Source: Hydractinia symbiolongicarpus
Taxonomy: Eukaryota > Cnidaria > Hydrozoa > Anthoathecata > Hydractiniidae
Direction of reading: 5' to 3'
Assembly: GCF_029227915.1 (NCBI RefSeq)
Contig: NC_079881.1
Location: 7,564,001 to 7,628,000, forward strand
DNA length: 64,000 nucleotides
This document shows, in pieces, positions 11,440-24,559 of this stretch. Within the stretch, counting starts at the first letter, position 1; the number at the start of each line of letters is the position of its first letter. The notes under the pieces are model-generated. The model saw nothing but the letters and a program-made list of their open reading frames with translations. It had not been told where the DNA came from and did not search any database. The position numbers were made by a program, and so were the translations under genes.

Positions 11440-14400
11440 TCATTCTACAGTAACCTTTTCCGAAACGTTCATAGATCCCAATTCCTTGCAAGTAAACGTT
11501 ATGGATATGCTCTTTTTCCCTGGAAACTATTAAAAAAATAAAGGAGAATAATAAGTTATTTATCACCAAACAAAAAGCACTACGAAGAAGAGAATGATGT
11601 GTCAAAATGAAACATAATAATTGATATGGCAGTAATTAAGTTGAAATAAGGAAGTCGGATGGTCAAAATCAACTAAACACATTCGAATTTAATGTCTTTT
11701 TTATCTTTCTTACTTAAGGAGTTTTATCTCTTTTTCCTTAAAATTTTAACAATCTTTTTAACAAATAGTCAACCTTAATCCCAGGGCCTGTAGCGTTTTT
11801 TGATATGAGAGGATGAAACACGTAAGAGGTTTCATCCTATATAAAAAACGCTACTGTCCCTGGGATGGAGGTTGACAAATAGTTAATTTACCAGTCGTTA
11901 GCGCGTGGAAAAATTCACGGGTTCGCCTTTTTTATACCGCATTGCGTGCGTCTCGCTACTTGCGCAGCTAAGCTACCATTTTGCGTGACAGAAATTTTAT
12001 AATGGTTCTATGGTTTATAATGGTTCTATGCTCTTCAAATAAGGATATTCAGATAGAATTTTTAGAGCAATATAATATTATGGTTATAATTATTTTGACG
12101 AGGTTATTTTTTTAACACTCGGCTATTTGAAGGGCACTTAACAAACAAAAATATTTACGAAATTGGTTATCTCTCTACCTTTTGATAAGGAACTTAGGGA
12201 TAAAAATCATTTTTAGTTTCGACCACTTTAAATCAGTTTGGCATAATTAGGAAATTCGGAAAGGGTCTATTGATCAAGTCAAAGTGTTCATAATTATCGC
12301 GCTTACCTCTGGCACCAGTGAATGCGAATTTTTATATGCAAACCATGACTTTGGTTGAGTGTTGCTAAATATAATTAAGTAGTTGTAAACACGTGGAAAT
12401 CCACAGCAATAGCTCGCCGCTACTAGCACCTACCATCTTTGGCTAACAAACGGAATTCTGATTATTTTCATATATAGATAACTACACATGACTTACAGTA
12501 GTGGGATCAGATCAATAATGTTCATTTAAACCTTGTAATTAATGAGAAAAACCTGTCAATTTTCAAACGCTTTAATTTAGATGTTTTTTAATATATATCC
12601 ATATTGGCCCTACTACTAGAATATTTACCAGTTGCTGTTAAATTCTCAGTTGCAGTAGATTACCAAATATGGAATTGTGTACAACCCGCTGTTCTGTAAA
12701 CCAAAAATTAGCTAAATTCTTATTCTTATTATTATTATTATTATTGAAATTTGTTAGCTTCTTCAGTTCCTATTGATACTGCTATCGCGAAGGAACTGCG
12801 AAGGGGGTCCTAGTGCATTTAAAGCTCCCATTTAAGCGTGCAAGCATAGCAATAGCTCAACCAGACAACTGCTCAAGATATCAATCCTATTCTGATGCTG
12901 CGCGTTAGACAGAAAGGATAGATGCACATTTGAATAGTCCTGGCATGACTCGACCGGGATCTGAACCCAAGAGCTCCCGCACTAGAAGCGAACGTTCTAC
13001 CACAGGCTACCAGTCGGTAAGTGAGAATTATGGGAAACTATACATAAAATAGATAAAACGAATTAGTAAAATTATTAGTTACACAATAAAAAAAATCGAA
13101 GCTAATTTAATTCTCACTTGACTTGAAAAGTCATCCCCTTAGAGATAATGGTTCCATTAATATATAGCACGCAGCCTGTTAATTCTTCATCAAGTGGATT
13201 CTGAAAGCGAACCATAAATTCCATTTCCTTTTTGACAACGACGTGGGTCGGAATCTTCAGTTGCAACGTTGGTTTCTTGATGATGCATATATCTTGTTTG
13301 AATATCGTTTGACCTGTTTCAAGTAGTAATGTTCCAGTTATTTTGAGCATGTCATAATCACCAAGCTTTGATCTGTACTCAGCAGCTTTGATTATTTGCG
13401 TGATTCTGTTGCCTGTAGTTAATTAATAGATGTTACGATAGAAAAATGAATCCGGAAGGAGAAAAAACTATTTGAATGAAAATCTTTAAACGTCAAATTA
13501 GGGGGCAAGAGAGACTCATGTCTCAATGATTGTCAACATTTCTGAACATTGCATTAGGAATCAATATACCGTAAAATCTATTTAAGCGGACGCTGTCTGT
13601 GCTGAAATATTTTTCGCTTTATAGAGATGTCATGAAAAAAAAAAAGTTTTTTTTGTCGTCCTTCTATTTTTTATAATGTCCTCGTTTATAATGATCGCGC
13701 ATTGATCAATACGGGATCACATGTGAAACGGACATGTACTGCATATAGTCACATAACAGATCTTCCAAAACAGCGTTTACCTGTGTTTGCTCCAATAAAG
13801 AGGCTTTTTCTATCAGTTTTGACTTGTCTCACCACTTTACCACCGTATGTGATTACTTCAACTACTATCATAAGCTTGGCATTTGCTTCATTAACTGAGT
13901 TGTTTCTTGTGTTAAACTCCACACAAGCGTCTTCTCCTATTTCAATATGATCATTTGAAATTACTATGCTCATTTCACAATCTGAAATACAATGAAATAC
14001 AAAATACATGTTATGAAATCAGGATACAGCGAACACTTACAAGGGTAGTCTGAGTTTTATTAGCAATTTAGACAGCAACCATATTTGTTTTGAATTTTAT
14101 TTTGCGTTGTCGCTTTTATTTAATTTTTCGTAATCAATATTTGGCGCGTTTTTTTTTACATGAAGTTATTGGCAATGTCGTTGCAGATAGTTCCTGTTCT
14201 TGTGTCGTAAAACCCTTAAAACTCAAGGATGTATCATTGTTAAACTATGTCCGTTTATATTCCTTCTCTTTGCTCATAGCCTTGGATGTTACAAAACATA
14301 TCTATTGAAAAGTTTATTTGAGAAAAAAAGTTGATATTTTCTTGAAGCTGCTAAACCTTCTATAAACATAAACGAAAAACTAAAAAAAAAATTCTGACCT

Positions 14401-17400
14401 GATTTTTGTGCACTGATTTCTCTATGGCGAATTCGAGAAACAGCGTTCGTTACGGAAACTCTTTCAAGTGCAGACCCCTCTTTAAATTTGTATTCATCAG
14501 TTACATCAAACCTCTCATTGCAGCCTACAGCTTTGGTGCTCATGTTTTTACCTGAAAACGAAAGCATTTCTTTACTAGTAAACTTTTTTTTGCAGAGATT
14601 TTTCATAAATGGCGTCAAGCATTGCTTCAAGAAACCTGTATGTGGTTATTTTCGTCTAAATATTTTTAGTAACGTAAGCATGGTATAAAAGAATTCATGC
14701 AATAAAAACATATTCCACAAAACAATTGTAATGTAAATAACAACTTGATTGTTGAAAGTTAAGGATACAATGACAACTCGTGTCATTTATATCAGACAAA
14801 AACGAATTTATGAGGAATATTCATTTGCATAACAGTTTTCCCTTTTATTTACGAAAAAAATATTTGAGGAACGTAGCAATTTCTTTGTAGAATACGTTCA
14901 GATCACAATATTCCAGAAGTTATTCTTTATACAAACGTGACTACATTGCCGCAACAATGTTGTTGTTAGAAAGTCTTGTTTCGAGGCATCTTGAATTTTT
15001 TTAATAATTCTGAAAAATGTCTAACTTGTATCAGGACTTACCAACTTCTTCCGTGTCAGATGATATTGCTTTAAATTTTCCATTTGTTTTTTTCCATTGT
15101 ATTACGTCAGAATTAACTTCAGCAAAAACAAATTTGGTATCGTACCCAATATTCACTTCACCCTTCTTCACTGCTTTTACTGGTGCCGGACCAAGTCTAA
15201 ACTTCCCTGGAACAGGTAAACATTTATTTCGTTTCATAGCTACTACTCAGGGAATAAAATAGGAGTTGTAACTCCTAGGTAAGTCCTAAGTAACTGTAAG
15301 GGACAGTTAATATGAAGTTAGGCTAACCCACCATGCTAGTTTTTTCTCACCAGGTTGGTTTTTAAATATTGTTTATATGCTATTTTTTTGCAAATGATAG
15401 ACTGATAATTTGAGAACAAAAAATGTTAAACAATGCAGAACAAATATTGTAATTGTTTACACGAGTGAGAAAATTTGACTAGAGTAAATTTTAACTGTTG
15501 CGGTGAGAAAAACTTTTAACTACAGGAGTAGGATTTAACATGATTCATGTTTTTCTCAAGAGCATAATATGAAGAACGAACTATATGAAATGGTTTTCCG
15601 AAACTACCTCCACTCTTTTCCTGGGGTGTTGCATCAATAGCTTGCCATCCATCATAACCTGGCGGTAAATCTTTTCTCGCCATCCATGCATCATTCCAAA
15701 CATGAAAATTCCTAGAACATGCTGATGTTACATAGTCTTTCTAGAATGTAAAGCACTTAGTTTCTCTTTGTCAAAATAGAGAAATACTTATATTGCCAGC
15801 TTACCTTAGCTAAGCCATATAATGCTGCATTTGATGAGCACTATTTACAATTCTGTACACACTTTGTTTAAAAAATAATTCAGAAGAAGAAACATTACCA
15901 GATAGAGTCTCGTGTTAAATCTTCTATTTCCATACCCAGCTCGTCAATGTATTGATCAAGAGTACAATTCCCATCTGTATCGTGGGCAGAGTTGTAGTTG
16001 GTGACTGGACGACATGGTATCCCCAAAGTTCGTAAAACTTTAAGAAATTAGGTAAAAGATATAAACAAACACAGATTGAATGTTGATTGGGATAACAGCT
16101 CCATGCATTCACCATATCTTCATGAATTCACTTATTCTAATTAACTGATAAAAGCTTTACATTTTAACACCTAACAATTTTAAGAGTTTTTTTTATCTGT
16201 TAACTTGGAGATTATAATCTGGATTACTTCGAGACTACGTCGTTAAAAATGGCAATGAATCCTTTCTGACATTCCAATTATTATCAAATATTGTCGTTTT
16301 GCAATGATAAAATACTTGTGAGCTGGTTAGTTCTGGTGGAACCTTTAAATCGTTAAAAAAAACAAAGAAATATTGCGAATAAAACTATCTCACGATCGAT
16401 GGTTTGTTGCAGATATCATTTTTTCTTTTTTTTTTTGTCTAAATTTGGGTGCAACTGGTTGTATATATATTTTTTCAAATAAAAGTTAAAATGTTAAAAT
16501 GTTCAATATCTCCTTTTTTACAAACACAATTTGACTTGTGGAAATAAAGATTTTAAATAACTTTTCTTTGTAAACGGACCTGGCAACAAAAATAATAAAG
16601 GCTTGCTAAAGTTGTTCTTAATATTTGCCTAAATGTAAATTTGAATGTTCCTAAAACTATGCTCTGATAAAAAAAACGTATGACGACATTAATTTAAACA
16701 TAGTACAAACATAGCCCTACTTTTACCATGATTGTGCTAATTATAAAACTTACTTGTCGTAACAACTGCACCATAAACCCAACATTGTCCATATCGAACT
16801 GACTGTTTACTTTCAACATATACTTTAAGTATGTCGCAGGTATTTGACCAAAAGCCAGGTGACTTGCCACCTTCATAATTATTAGACCAATTTCCAACCA
16901 CAATGCCATTATCATAGGAATTTACCTTCAAAAAAAAATTATGATTAAATCTATTTATGTACCCCCTATGAATCTCTTAGAACAAGAATGCGTTAATTCC
17001 TGGAAGTTTTGAGGTAATATACGGAAGTGTAAATAATCCAATAAAATGGTATGCAAAACAAGTAGATCTTAATGTCGATCAATACAGTAAGATTAAAAAA
17101 TGTATACCTGCACAGCTTACATTAACCCCACCTAACAATCTGTGCAAAAGCAACATTTTTAATGTAGCATGTACCATTTTTAAAATCATACATTCCTAAG
17201 ATTTAGATTTCTCCTTACCTTAATCTTAGCCTGATCCTTTGCAGAACAACTTAAGTGCTGTGTTGTGGGAAAGGAAAATATAATTTCACATTTTTTGTTT
17301 TAAGAAAATATGCTCCAACGAGATGTTGCTTTTAAAATACAGTACAAACTATACGACGTATAAAACTTCTAATAGCGAACACGTTAGGGTCTGAACAACG

Positions 17401-20400
17401 GACATCTTTGGAGATGTTCGTTGTTTGGAAGTGCTCTCTGTTTGAAGGTTCTGTGAAGATATTCAAATTTTAACTTCTATTTTCCGAAATGTAGATCATT
17501 GAGTGAAAAAAGTCAATGCCCGAGGCTTGTTACTTCAATGATTTTTTGATGTCATTGACTTATTTTGAAACTCGTTATATTTAATAGCACTTTTTGAAAA
17601 GTGAACTCTCTGAGTGAATTAAAATTCCGAGTTGTGTGTGATAACACTAGCCAAACAAAAAACATCCAATTGGCATGAGTTACGTTTCTTATGCAATGCA
17701 CATATCAACGGGCAGAACTGCTGGTGTAGTTAGCTAGCTCTAGAGCGTACTGTCTAAATTACGTGAACATCTAACTAGTAGCCATATATATCAATGTTGT
17801 TAAAGTCATTACCCTACAAAACTCAATGTTGTTAGTCAATGTTTGAGTCTATTTTCATAACTATTTTGATAACAAGCTGGCAGTGTTCTCTTTAAATCTT
17901 ATGTGGGCAAATTAGCTAAATTATCTGTCACGTTTCTAAGAAACATTTTGTTTGCTGAAAATTTTGCAGCTGACTTTCATTATGACGTGTGTTGTTTTTA
18001 ATTTCCAAACCTCTTACGCAAATTGGCAGGCAAAAAAATGCAGACAGTAAGCCATGTGACAGTCCATTCCAAATTTTATTTTCCGGTAGAGACATCTTTT
18101 GAAAATGAAATTAAAAATATATATACAACTTGCATGTAGTTTAGATTTAGAGCACATATAAAGTACAAAAGTTTTTAACCATAATTTGGCTTTCTTCACC
18201 TAAGGTCTGCATTTTTTTTGCCTGCCTATTTTCTGACTTTTTCGGCCATGCACAAGAATCTTTTAAAAATGTAAACATTGGAACTCATGTATATAAGTAG
18301 GGAAATATGATGAGTTTATTTGATATACTAACCAGCTCGATTTCTCTTAATTATTTTTAATTTTCAATTAAGCTTACCTTCGAAGAGACGTAACGTGATA
18401 CATGGACTGCCGAGTTTCGATTTGCTGCTGGCATAATCTCATTTAAAACTTGCATTGCAACTTGCAAAGAAACATCTTCAAACTGACCATAGAACCAATT
18501 TTTTGGTGCAGGGTTGGTGTATTTGCCCAGAAATAAGATACCATGTTGTCGCAGAACATATTCGCGGACTGCTTCTTTGTCTTCCATGTAAACATCGTCT
18601 TCTAAAAGAGCAGAAGTTGTGAATTTAAAAAGACAACATTACAAACACTAAACTTTTTGAATTACATATAAAAAACCACCATATTGATAAACGTTTACTC
18701 TTTGTCCCTTGCAAATGTAACTGTGTTGCATGTTACATTGCCGCAAAGACACATGAAGCATTACTCTGACTTGCTTGCCTGCCACACAAGCCAGGTTGCG
18801 GTCAATAGATCGCCTTGGAGGAATTAGGTGGCTTCAAATGAGCCAACAACACTATACTTAAATACGCCGAAATGGGGACTAGAACCTGAAATCTTATGAT
18901 TACAAGCTGACTGCACTATCACTACACAATCTCAAAAACTTTGTCAATTATTTATCAAATGCGTTTTTACCTCTACACCATGGGTTAAACAGAATGCAGA
19001 TTTGACTTGCATAAAGTTTTTTGTCTTGGCTTTCAATCGCAAAAGCATACAATCCAACCACCACATTGGGCGGTATAAACACGCCCACTATAACCTCCCT
19101 CGGATTGCTTACATCAAGAATCGTAAACGCCCATTCTCTCTTTGTTTTGCTCTCATAGAATACCTCCGGGTCTTTTTGAAGAATAGTTACAAACGTTCCA
19201 TCAACATCACGTGGTTTTGGACCAGTCTTCAAAGTTAGGTAGAATTCATCTGTTGTATTATAACTTCTAGATAGCCTTATCTTGATTTTGAATGACTGCC
19301 CTCTTCTCAGAATTAATAATGATGAGTTTTTAAATTTTGCTGTGTAATGCATTGATTTATTGGCCGGTATCATCAGATCAACTTCGGTGATCTTGAAGTC
19401 TAAACCACAAGTTAAATTAAGCATAAAAATAAAAAAGAAAGAAAGAAAAAAAGAAAGAAAGCACGGAATTGTAGATTTCAGTTTAGCAAACCACTTGGTT
19501 CAAACGCCATAAGTAGTTAAATCCAGGCTAACAGAAATTTCTACATAGTAATTTCTGTGACAAGTTTGGGTTAACCGTCTGATAATCGTTTGCACAAGGC
19601 AAATAGCAAACTTTAACAAGTCCCTGAATAAGTTGCTATGGAAACAATGTCCGAAATTAAACTTTTGTGGACAACAAGATATAATTGATGGTGATATGGA
19701 CTTATTAATTAACAAAAAGGCTTAAATTAAAACAATAGACCCATTTCAACATTAAACTATAACGTTACCAAAAAGAAGTGTATTGGATTTCTTTCAGGTG
19801 GAAAAGAAAAAGACTTATCTTTTATAACTTAGTTGCCATTAATGCAAGTGCGGTTCTAATTTTTGCGCAGATGAGCCGCACGTAAATTATTCCTACGCAA
19901 AATAAGCCTTTCTTCGCGTAGTAGCGTGCAAAAAAATAAATCTGAGCAAAATTTAATTTGCAAAAGTTACCTTGAGTTTTTGGTGTACTCTTGCCACTGC
20001 AGTTACAACAGAAAGAGGCTTTTTTGTTGATGTAGGAGCATGTATAGGAAAAATATGATTTGATCGATCTTTCAAAGGTTTGAAATGTTGATGCATCTGT
20101 AAAAGAAGAAAGTTAAAGTTGCAACAGAAGAAAGTTGAAATGACAAATCGAGTACATCAAGTAGTCAGGTCCACTGAAAAATAAACTAGCACAAACAGCC
20201 AAAACATCATTGCAGAAACCCCTTTTTATTAACGTCCCTACCCCTGCCCAACTCCCATTCCAGGTTTAAGTTTTCAGCTTTAGACAAGTCCTTGACAAAG
20301 GCGGCATCAATAAGGTTAACATTGAGAGATAGGGAAATAAGTGGCGTGTGGAGAAAAGAAAGAAGAGTAAACAGTTTTTTTTTCTTGGTAAGGGGTTAAC

Positions 20401-22997
20401 GCAGGAGAAACAAAGCAGACCTTAGTATTATAATCTTTACGGTCAAGCTCACAGCTACACATTTAATGTTGATCCTCTAAATTCCCTGTCATAAAAATTA
20501 ACCCTAATAAAATTGCAAATGGACCACAGAGGTAAATACCAAGAATGAAAAAAATAAAACTTTACCTTGCTTCCATGGGTTGGGTAAAATAGAAAATTCA
20601 TGCTTAAAAACATACTCCGTAGCATGTTCTGTCTCAATCATCATCACATGTGACACAACAGAAGCTGTTGCTGGAATATATACTTCAACTTCTATCTCCT
20701 TGATCTGTGTGACATCACGAATTACAAATCCCCATTTTTCTTTCTCTTTGCATTTTAAAAAATCAGTGGGGGTCACTTCTTTGATGGTTACTAAACTCTT
20801 ATCTTGGTAATTTGGATGTTCTCCACTGTTGAGCGTGAAGTAAAACACATCGGTGGTAGTGTAGTTCCTGGCTAGTAGAATTATCAACCTAAATGATTCT
20901 CCACGACGGAGAATGAAGCCTTTGTTGATTGGAACATGATGGATAGGTCCATTCTTTTTCATTAAAGTATCAACACTGACTATCGGAAAACCTGTAAGAT
21001 GAAGCAATATTGAGTTCTTGTCCCCAGGGTTTGTTGCTAGATTTCAAGACCAGTCACAATGTCACAAAGGCAAGAGCCCCTGGGAATGAAGTAGCCAGTT
21101 TTATTTACTGGTGATATCTTTAAAATTGTGTGTGTTTTAACTGTTTTTTTTTTTATTTGTGCACATACTTATTATTATGCTGGTACATTTTACACAGAAC
21201 CTGATTGGTTTATTACAAAATTTTATCACAATTTTGTTAAACTCTCATAAACAATATTCTTTCCCACAATGCAAGCAAAAGCTAGTCAAGCCTTTGATGA
21301 AGACATATATACTTCGTGTAACAAAAACAAGGACAAATCCTTAAAAGTTAACAGAACACCATTCACCTTTGCATTCCAGTTCACGTGTTAATCGATTGGT
21401 TGTTGAATCTTTGTACAACCAGTCATTACATGTGAACATGTAACGCTTTTCAGCAAGTTCATCTACTATCGCTACCTAAAAATCACAGGAATTTAACATA
21501 ATTATTTTGTTTATTTTTGTATTACATTGTGGTAGCAATTATAAGGACGTACCCCTTGAATATATTATAAAAGTCGAACTGACTAGATCCTATAATAACA
21601 GACGTCGTCTTTTTGTCTGTGAGTAAGAAAGATTCGTGCTACAGAAACGAAGGAGTGTATTATCCAGGGGGGGGGAAGGGCTTACTATTGGTACTGGCCA
21701 AACAAAAATCTATCCTCTTTACATATGCGCTTGATCAGTAAGACGGCGTCGCAGCAGTAGAGCAATACACCTATCGTCATCTCCTTATTGTTACCACACA
21801 GATCTGTTCACCCAAGCTGTGTTACTAAGGCAATGAGTTAGCGGTTTAGAACCTTAACCTAGTGATGCACATTCCAGTCTTTTATTGACTGTGCAATTTT
21901 GTCTTAAATAGGAAAGCCGAATCCCAGTAAATCTCTCCACGGATAGAAACTATGAATTTGTGTTCAGTGGTGGTGTTCTAGTGGCAAACCTCAACTTATG
22001 CAACTACAGATGTGGACACAATTTTAGTCTCGCCTTATGCATGACAGAACCTTGTTTAAACTATAAAAGCGTGAAAAGGGGGAAGCCTCCACCACCAACA
22101 ACCACTTTCTCATCAGGACAAGTATCTTTTTAAGGTCTACCAAGAATTTTGTCTTAGGTAGCTATGCTGAAGTTTTTTATGGCTACATATTCATGTGCCT
22201 CATGTACGCCATATGTAAATATTAAATCTTGGTAAGTAATCCTTGTTCCTTTTTAAAATATGTAGAAAAGTTTTTTTATACCAAAAATGAAGTTGTATAA
22301 TTACCTTGTTAAGAAACCATCCTGGAAAAACACCAGCATTGTCAGAACGAATTTTTACTTTGTAAATAACGCCAAGACCTTTTGATAAAACTTTCTTAAA
22401 AATATCTTCCCTAAAAAATAAAGAGACAACTTTTAGTTTTCTGTTAAGCATGTTACGGTTCGCAAACTCAAAATGGGCAATTCATACAAACTCAGTGGTT
22501 GAGACTAAAGTATTACATCATTACACACCAAAGCGGCGATAAAAATAACACAATGATTTTGACTTTTAAAACAGTGTGGGCAAAAGTGCTTCTTAAATAT
22601 ATGTATCGCAATATTGAGCACTTTCGTGCGTCTTGAACCAACATGCTGAAAGATTGAAGTGGACTTGTAGTGGAGTGCGCGAAAATTTGTTGTGAGTCTG
22701 AGCGCACAAAAAAGAATCGTTGTAGGTACCTACTATAGTATTATATATATAATATAGTAATGTCAGAAACGTTATAAAGAGAGATGCCCTAAACACATAC
22801 AAAAAAGAAGCGATTAAAACATATCACAACAATAACATACTGTCCTGCTTCGAACGGATCTTCATGTTTCAAAGATGTCGTCAACGGTAATTCTTTTGTT
22901 CTTGCAGCAGAGCCGTATAGGGTGATGAATATATTTGAGTCGGTTCCAGCAAGCGTTCGATTGCCAGTGTATGTTATGATGGTATAGCAGTGGGTTG
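11440..22997 (-). CDS. PLAT-transglutaminase with duplicated N-domain (5' end missing)
   Basis: Calcium-dependent protein glutamine gamma-glutamyltransferase, which makes isopeptide crosslinks. Exons in transcript order: 22841-22997, 22305-22410, 21367-21475 ([30 protein letters not shown]); 20566-20991 (TG N-domain 1, ends NPWKQ); 19971-20096 (Cys-rich linker, CCNCSGK); 18971-19399 (N-domain 2, ends NPWCR); 18378-18601 and 16754-16925 (core, YGQCWVY with catalytic Cys); 15899-16037 ([11 protein letters not shown]); 15608-15711 (NFHVWNDAW with catalytic His, [10 protein letters not shown] with catalytic Asp); 15042-15206; 14399-14551; 13781-13981; 13123-13412; 11440-11526. All phases agree, giving about 962 residues. 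The catalytic triad is intact. Exons 14399-14551 and 13123-13412 use GTCA donors. The last exon is less certain: without it the frame stops at 13114. A first exon, ending in phase 1, was not found upstream, so secretion cannot be judged. The fusion could be two genes read together, but the phase agreement argues against that. Confidence 0.85.
11770..11874. mobile_element. Foldback MITE with perfect 9-bp target duplication
   Basis: The whole element is nearly palindromic: caaccttaatcccaggg at one end, ccctgggatggaggttg at the other, with further pairing of 'gtagcgttttttgatat' with 'atataaaaaacgctac' and 'aggatgaaac' with 'gtttcatcct'. It is flanked by ACAAATAGT at 11761-11769 and 11875-11883. 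It lies in the last intron of the transglutaminase. Confidence 0.85.
11891..11995 (-). mobile_element. Helitron-like 3' terminus
   Basis: Plus-strand 'ccagtcgttagcgcgtggaaaaattcacggg' is the reverse of the hairpin-CTRR end (CTGG, then T). Its next part, 'gcgcagctaagctaccattttgcgtgacaga', is shared with 56512-56580, defining a second subtype of the family. It starts 7 bp from the foldback element's target duplication. Confidence 0.5.
12721..13016 (-). mobile_element. tRNA-derived SINE with (AAT)n tail
   Basis: Minus-strand head 'ggtagcctgtggtagaacg' resembles an A box and 'gggttcagatccc' a B box. The body runs to an (AAT)n tail at 12721-12746. A second copy of the family is at 49578-49690 on the plus strand. 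The element lies in the transglutaminase intron 11527-13122. Confidence 0.75.
18715..18932 (-). mobile_element. tRNA-related SINE, second family
   Basis: Minus-strand head 'gtagtgatagtgcagtcagc' followed by 'aggttctagtcccc' gives A- and B-box-like motifs. Clear relatives are at 23085-23280 and 56640-56790, sharing the order 'tggca/cttcaaa...', 'ccaa...actacatt/actatactt' and 'cctgaaa.cttatgatt'. It lies in the intron 18602-18970 of the transglutaminase. Confidence 0.65.
21012..21091. mobile_element. Foldback MITE (CCTCGTCCCC family), diverged
   Basis: Inverted ends 'ttcttgtccccagggtt' and 'gcccctgggaatgaa' with the spacing of the family. Target duplications are not clear. It begins about 20 bp upstream of the N-domain 1 exon in transcript terms. 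Confidence 0.55.
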
Positions 22998-23084
22998 CTG
23001 TAAATACAATCAAGAACTGAATTAATAAGGAGTAAGAAAGTAAGTGGGTCAATAACGACTGGCTTTTTACTTCCCTCTGACTGT

Positions 23085-23280
23085 AACTATGTTACATTAC
23101 AGCCAGAGACACGTATAGCATTGCTTAAACTTGCTTCCTCGCTACACAGGCCAGTTTAGGGGCAGGAGGAGGGATATATGGCACCAAATATGCTGGCCAG
23201 ACTACATTTTAATTAAACTGGAGTGCAGAGTGAACCTGAAACCTTATGATTCCAAACCGAAAGCATCGCCACAGCATTTT
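23085..23280 (-). mobile_element. tRNA-related SINE, second family
   Basis: Related to 18715-18932 and 56640-56790: 'cttgcttcctcgctacacaggccag' here against 'cttgcttgcctgccacacaagccag' there, and 'gaacctgaaaccttatgatt' here against 'gaacctgaaatcttatgatt'. It sits just upstream of the first recognised transglutaminase exon. Confidence 0.65.
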
Positions 23281-23703
23281 CTCTTTAAAGGGTTCACAAA
23301 ATGGCACCGCAATGGTTTGACGCCGAAAAAAGAGTTGGATTTAAGACCCTCCTAAATGGGCTCACATTGTTTTATATTAGTTTTTTTTCCCATTTCAAAT
23401 TACAGAAATAGCACGGAAATTTGTCAATATTTGCAAATGAATACTGACTTTTGAAATTTTAAGTGGGGTATATATACCAAATTTAGATCCCTAATGGATG
23501 TAAGTTGTTGACAGAGATGCCTGTTTCGAGCTTTTATGATTTAAACATTCTCTGGAAGATAGAACACCCCTAAAAAATAGACATGGCGAAAGAAAAAAGT
23601 CTAGACGTAATTCTTAGTATAAAGTTCTCTTGTAGTAAATACATTTCAACATAATATACTTTGAAGTAACTAAATTTCACGGAACCTAAATTATTCTTTT
23701 TAA

Positions 23704-24330
23704 GGGCCTTTTTATATGAGACCGGGAAACTCGGTCCACCGAGATATCCCGCATGACTGAGATCTCGGATATTTGCGGAAAAACGCTGAAAATTTAAATC
23801 GTGTTTATATGGTGCATATTCGTCTCGCCCGGGCTACAACGGAAAACTCGGTCAACCGAGATCCCGGGCAAGTGACCCGGGATCCCGGTCAAATGGGATG
23901 GATATTTGTCCATGAAACATGCTGAAAACACCAGGTTTCACTGAAATTATAATTGAGAATGATCTAAAATTAACTTTTTATCCTGTTTCAAGTGTGTGGG
24001 AGATAAATAATAGCCCCATAATATATTTAAATGAATAATATTTAAATTGGTCTGAAATGATGGTAATTTCAAAAAAAATTTAGAAATAACTAATAGTGAT
24101 AACAAAGTTGTTTCAAGCATAAACAGTATCGCTATCTTCTTTTTTCTGTTGATGGAAGCCATATTTGTTTATATACTCACCCCGCTTTCACTTTCAATTT
24201 CCCGCTAATTTTTCTTCATATAAACCCGGGACGGAAAATGACAAATTTACATATAAACCCGAGTTGATATTACCCCGCTCTACCGGGAAACCCGATAGGC
24301 GAGTTTCCCGGTTCTCATATAAAAAGGCCC
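23704..24330. mobile_element. TTAA-flanked inverted-repeat DNA transposon, non-autonomous
   Basis: The left end starts GGGCCTTTTTATATGAGACC and the right end, read inward, starts GGGCCTTTTTATATGAGAAC. Both are bordered by TTAA (23700-23703 and 24331-24334), as in piggyBac and Kolobok. Inner arms repeat 'cccgggat', 'ccgag' motifs. On the minus strand 23947-24162 is a 71-codon ORF starting MASINRKKKIAILFMLETTL; a short basic-then-hydrophobic peptide of unknown meaning, perhaps the remnant start of a transposase. Confidence 0.75.
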
Positions 24331-24559
24331 TTAAGTTTGGTGAAAAGTTATTAAACTTGCGAATCCCAAAATTTAGTATTTGCCACTAAATTTCGTTTCA
24401 TTTGAGAACAACAACAACTTTGCCACCAGGGCTATCTGCTTGTCAGAAGTGATGACGAATGATATAAAAGCGCTCGCCCCGATTATAATTGTGCTATAAT
24501 TCTCGAACAATATTTGACTGTCATACATAAGCTGGCCTTCCCCGTTTATGTGCAGCGAA

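Noticed and set aside
22998-23052. Open frame upstream of the first PLAT exon that looks like a signal peptide
   Set aside because: It has no ATG, and a good acceptor (TTTACAG) lies at the PLAT boundary, so the hydrophobic stretch is most likely intron. A real signal peptide elsewhere remains possible.
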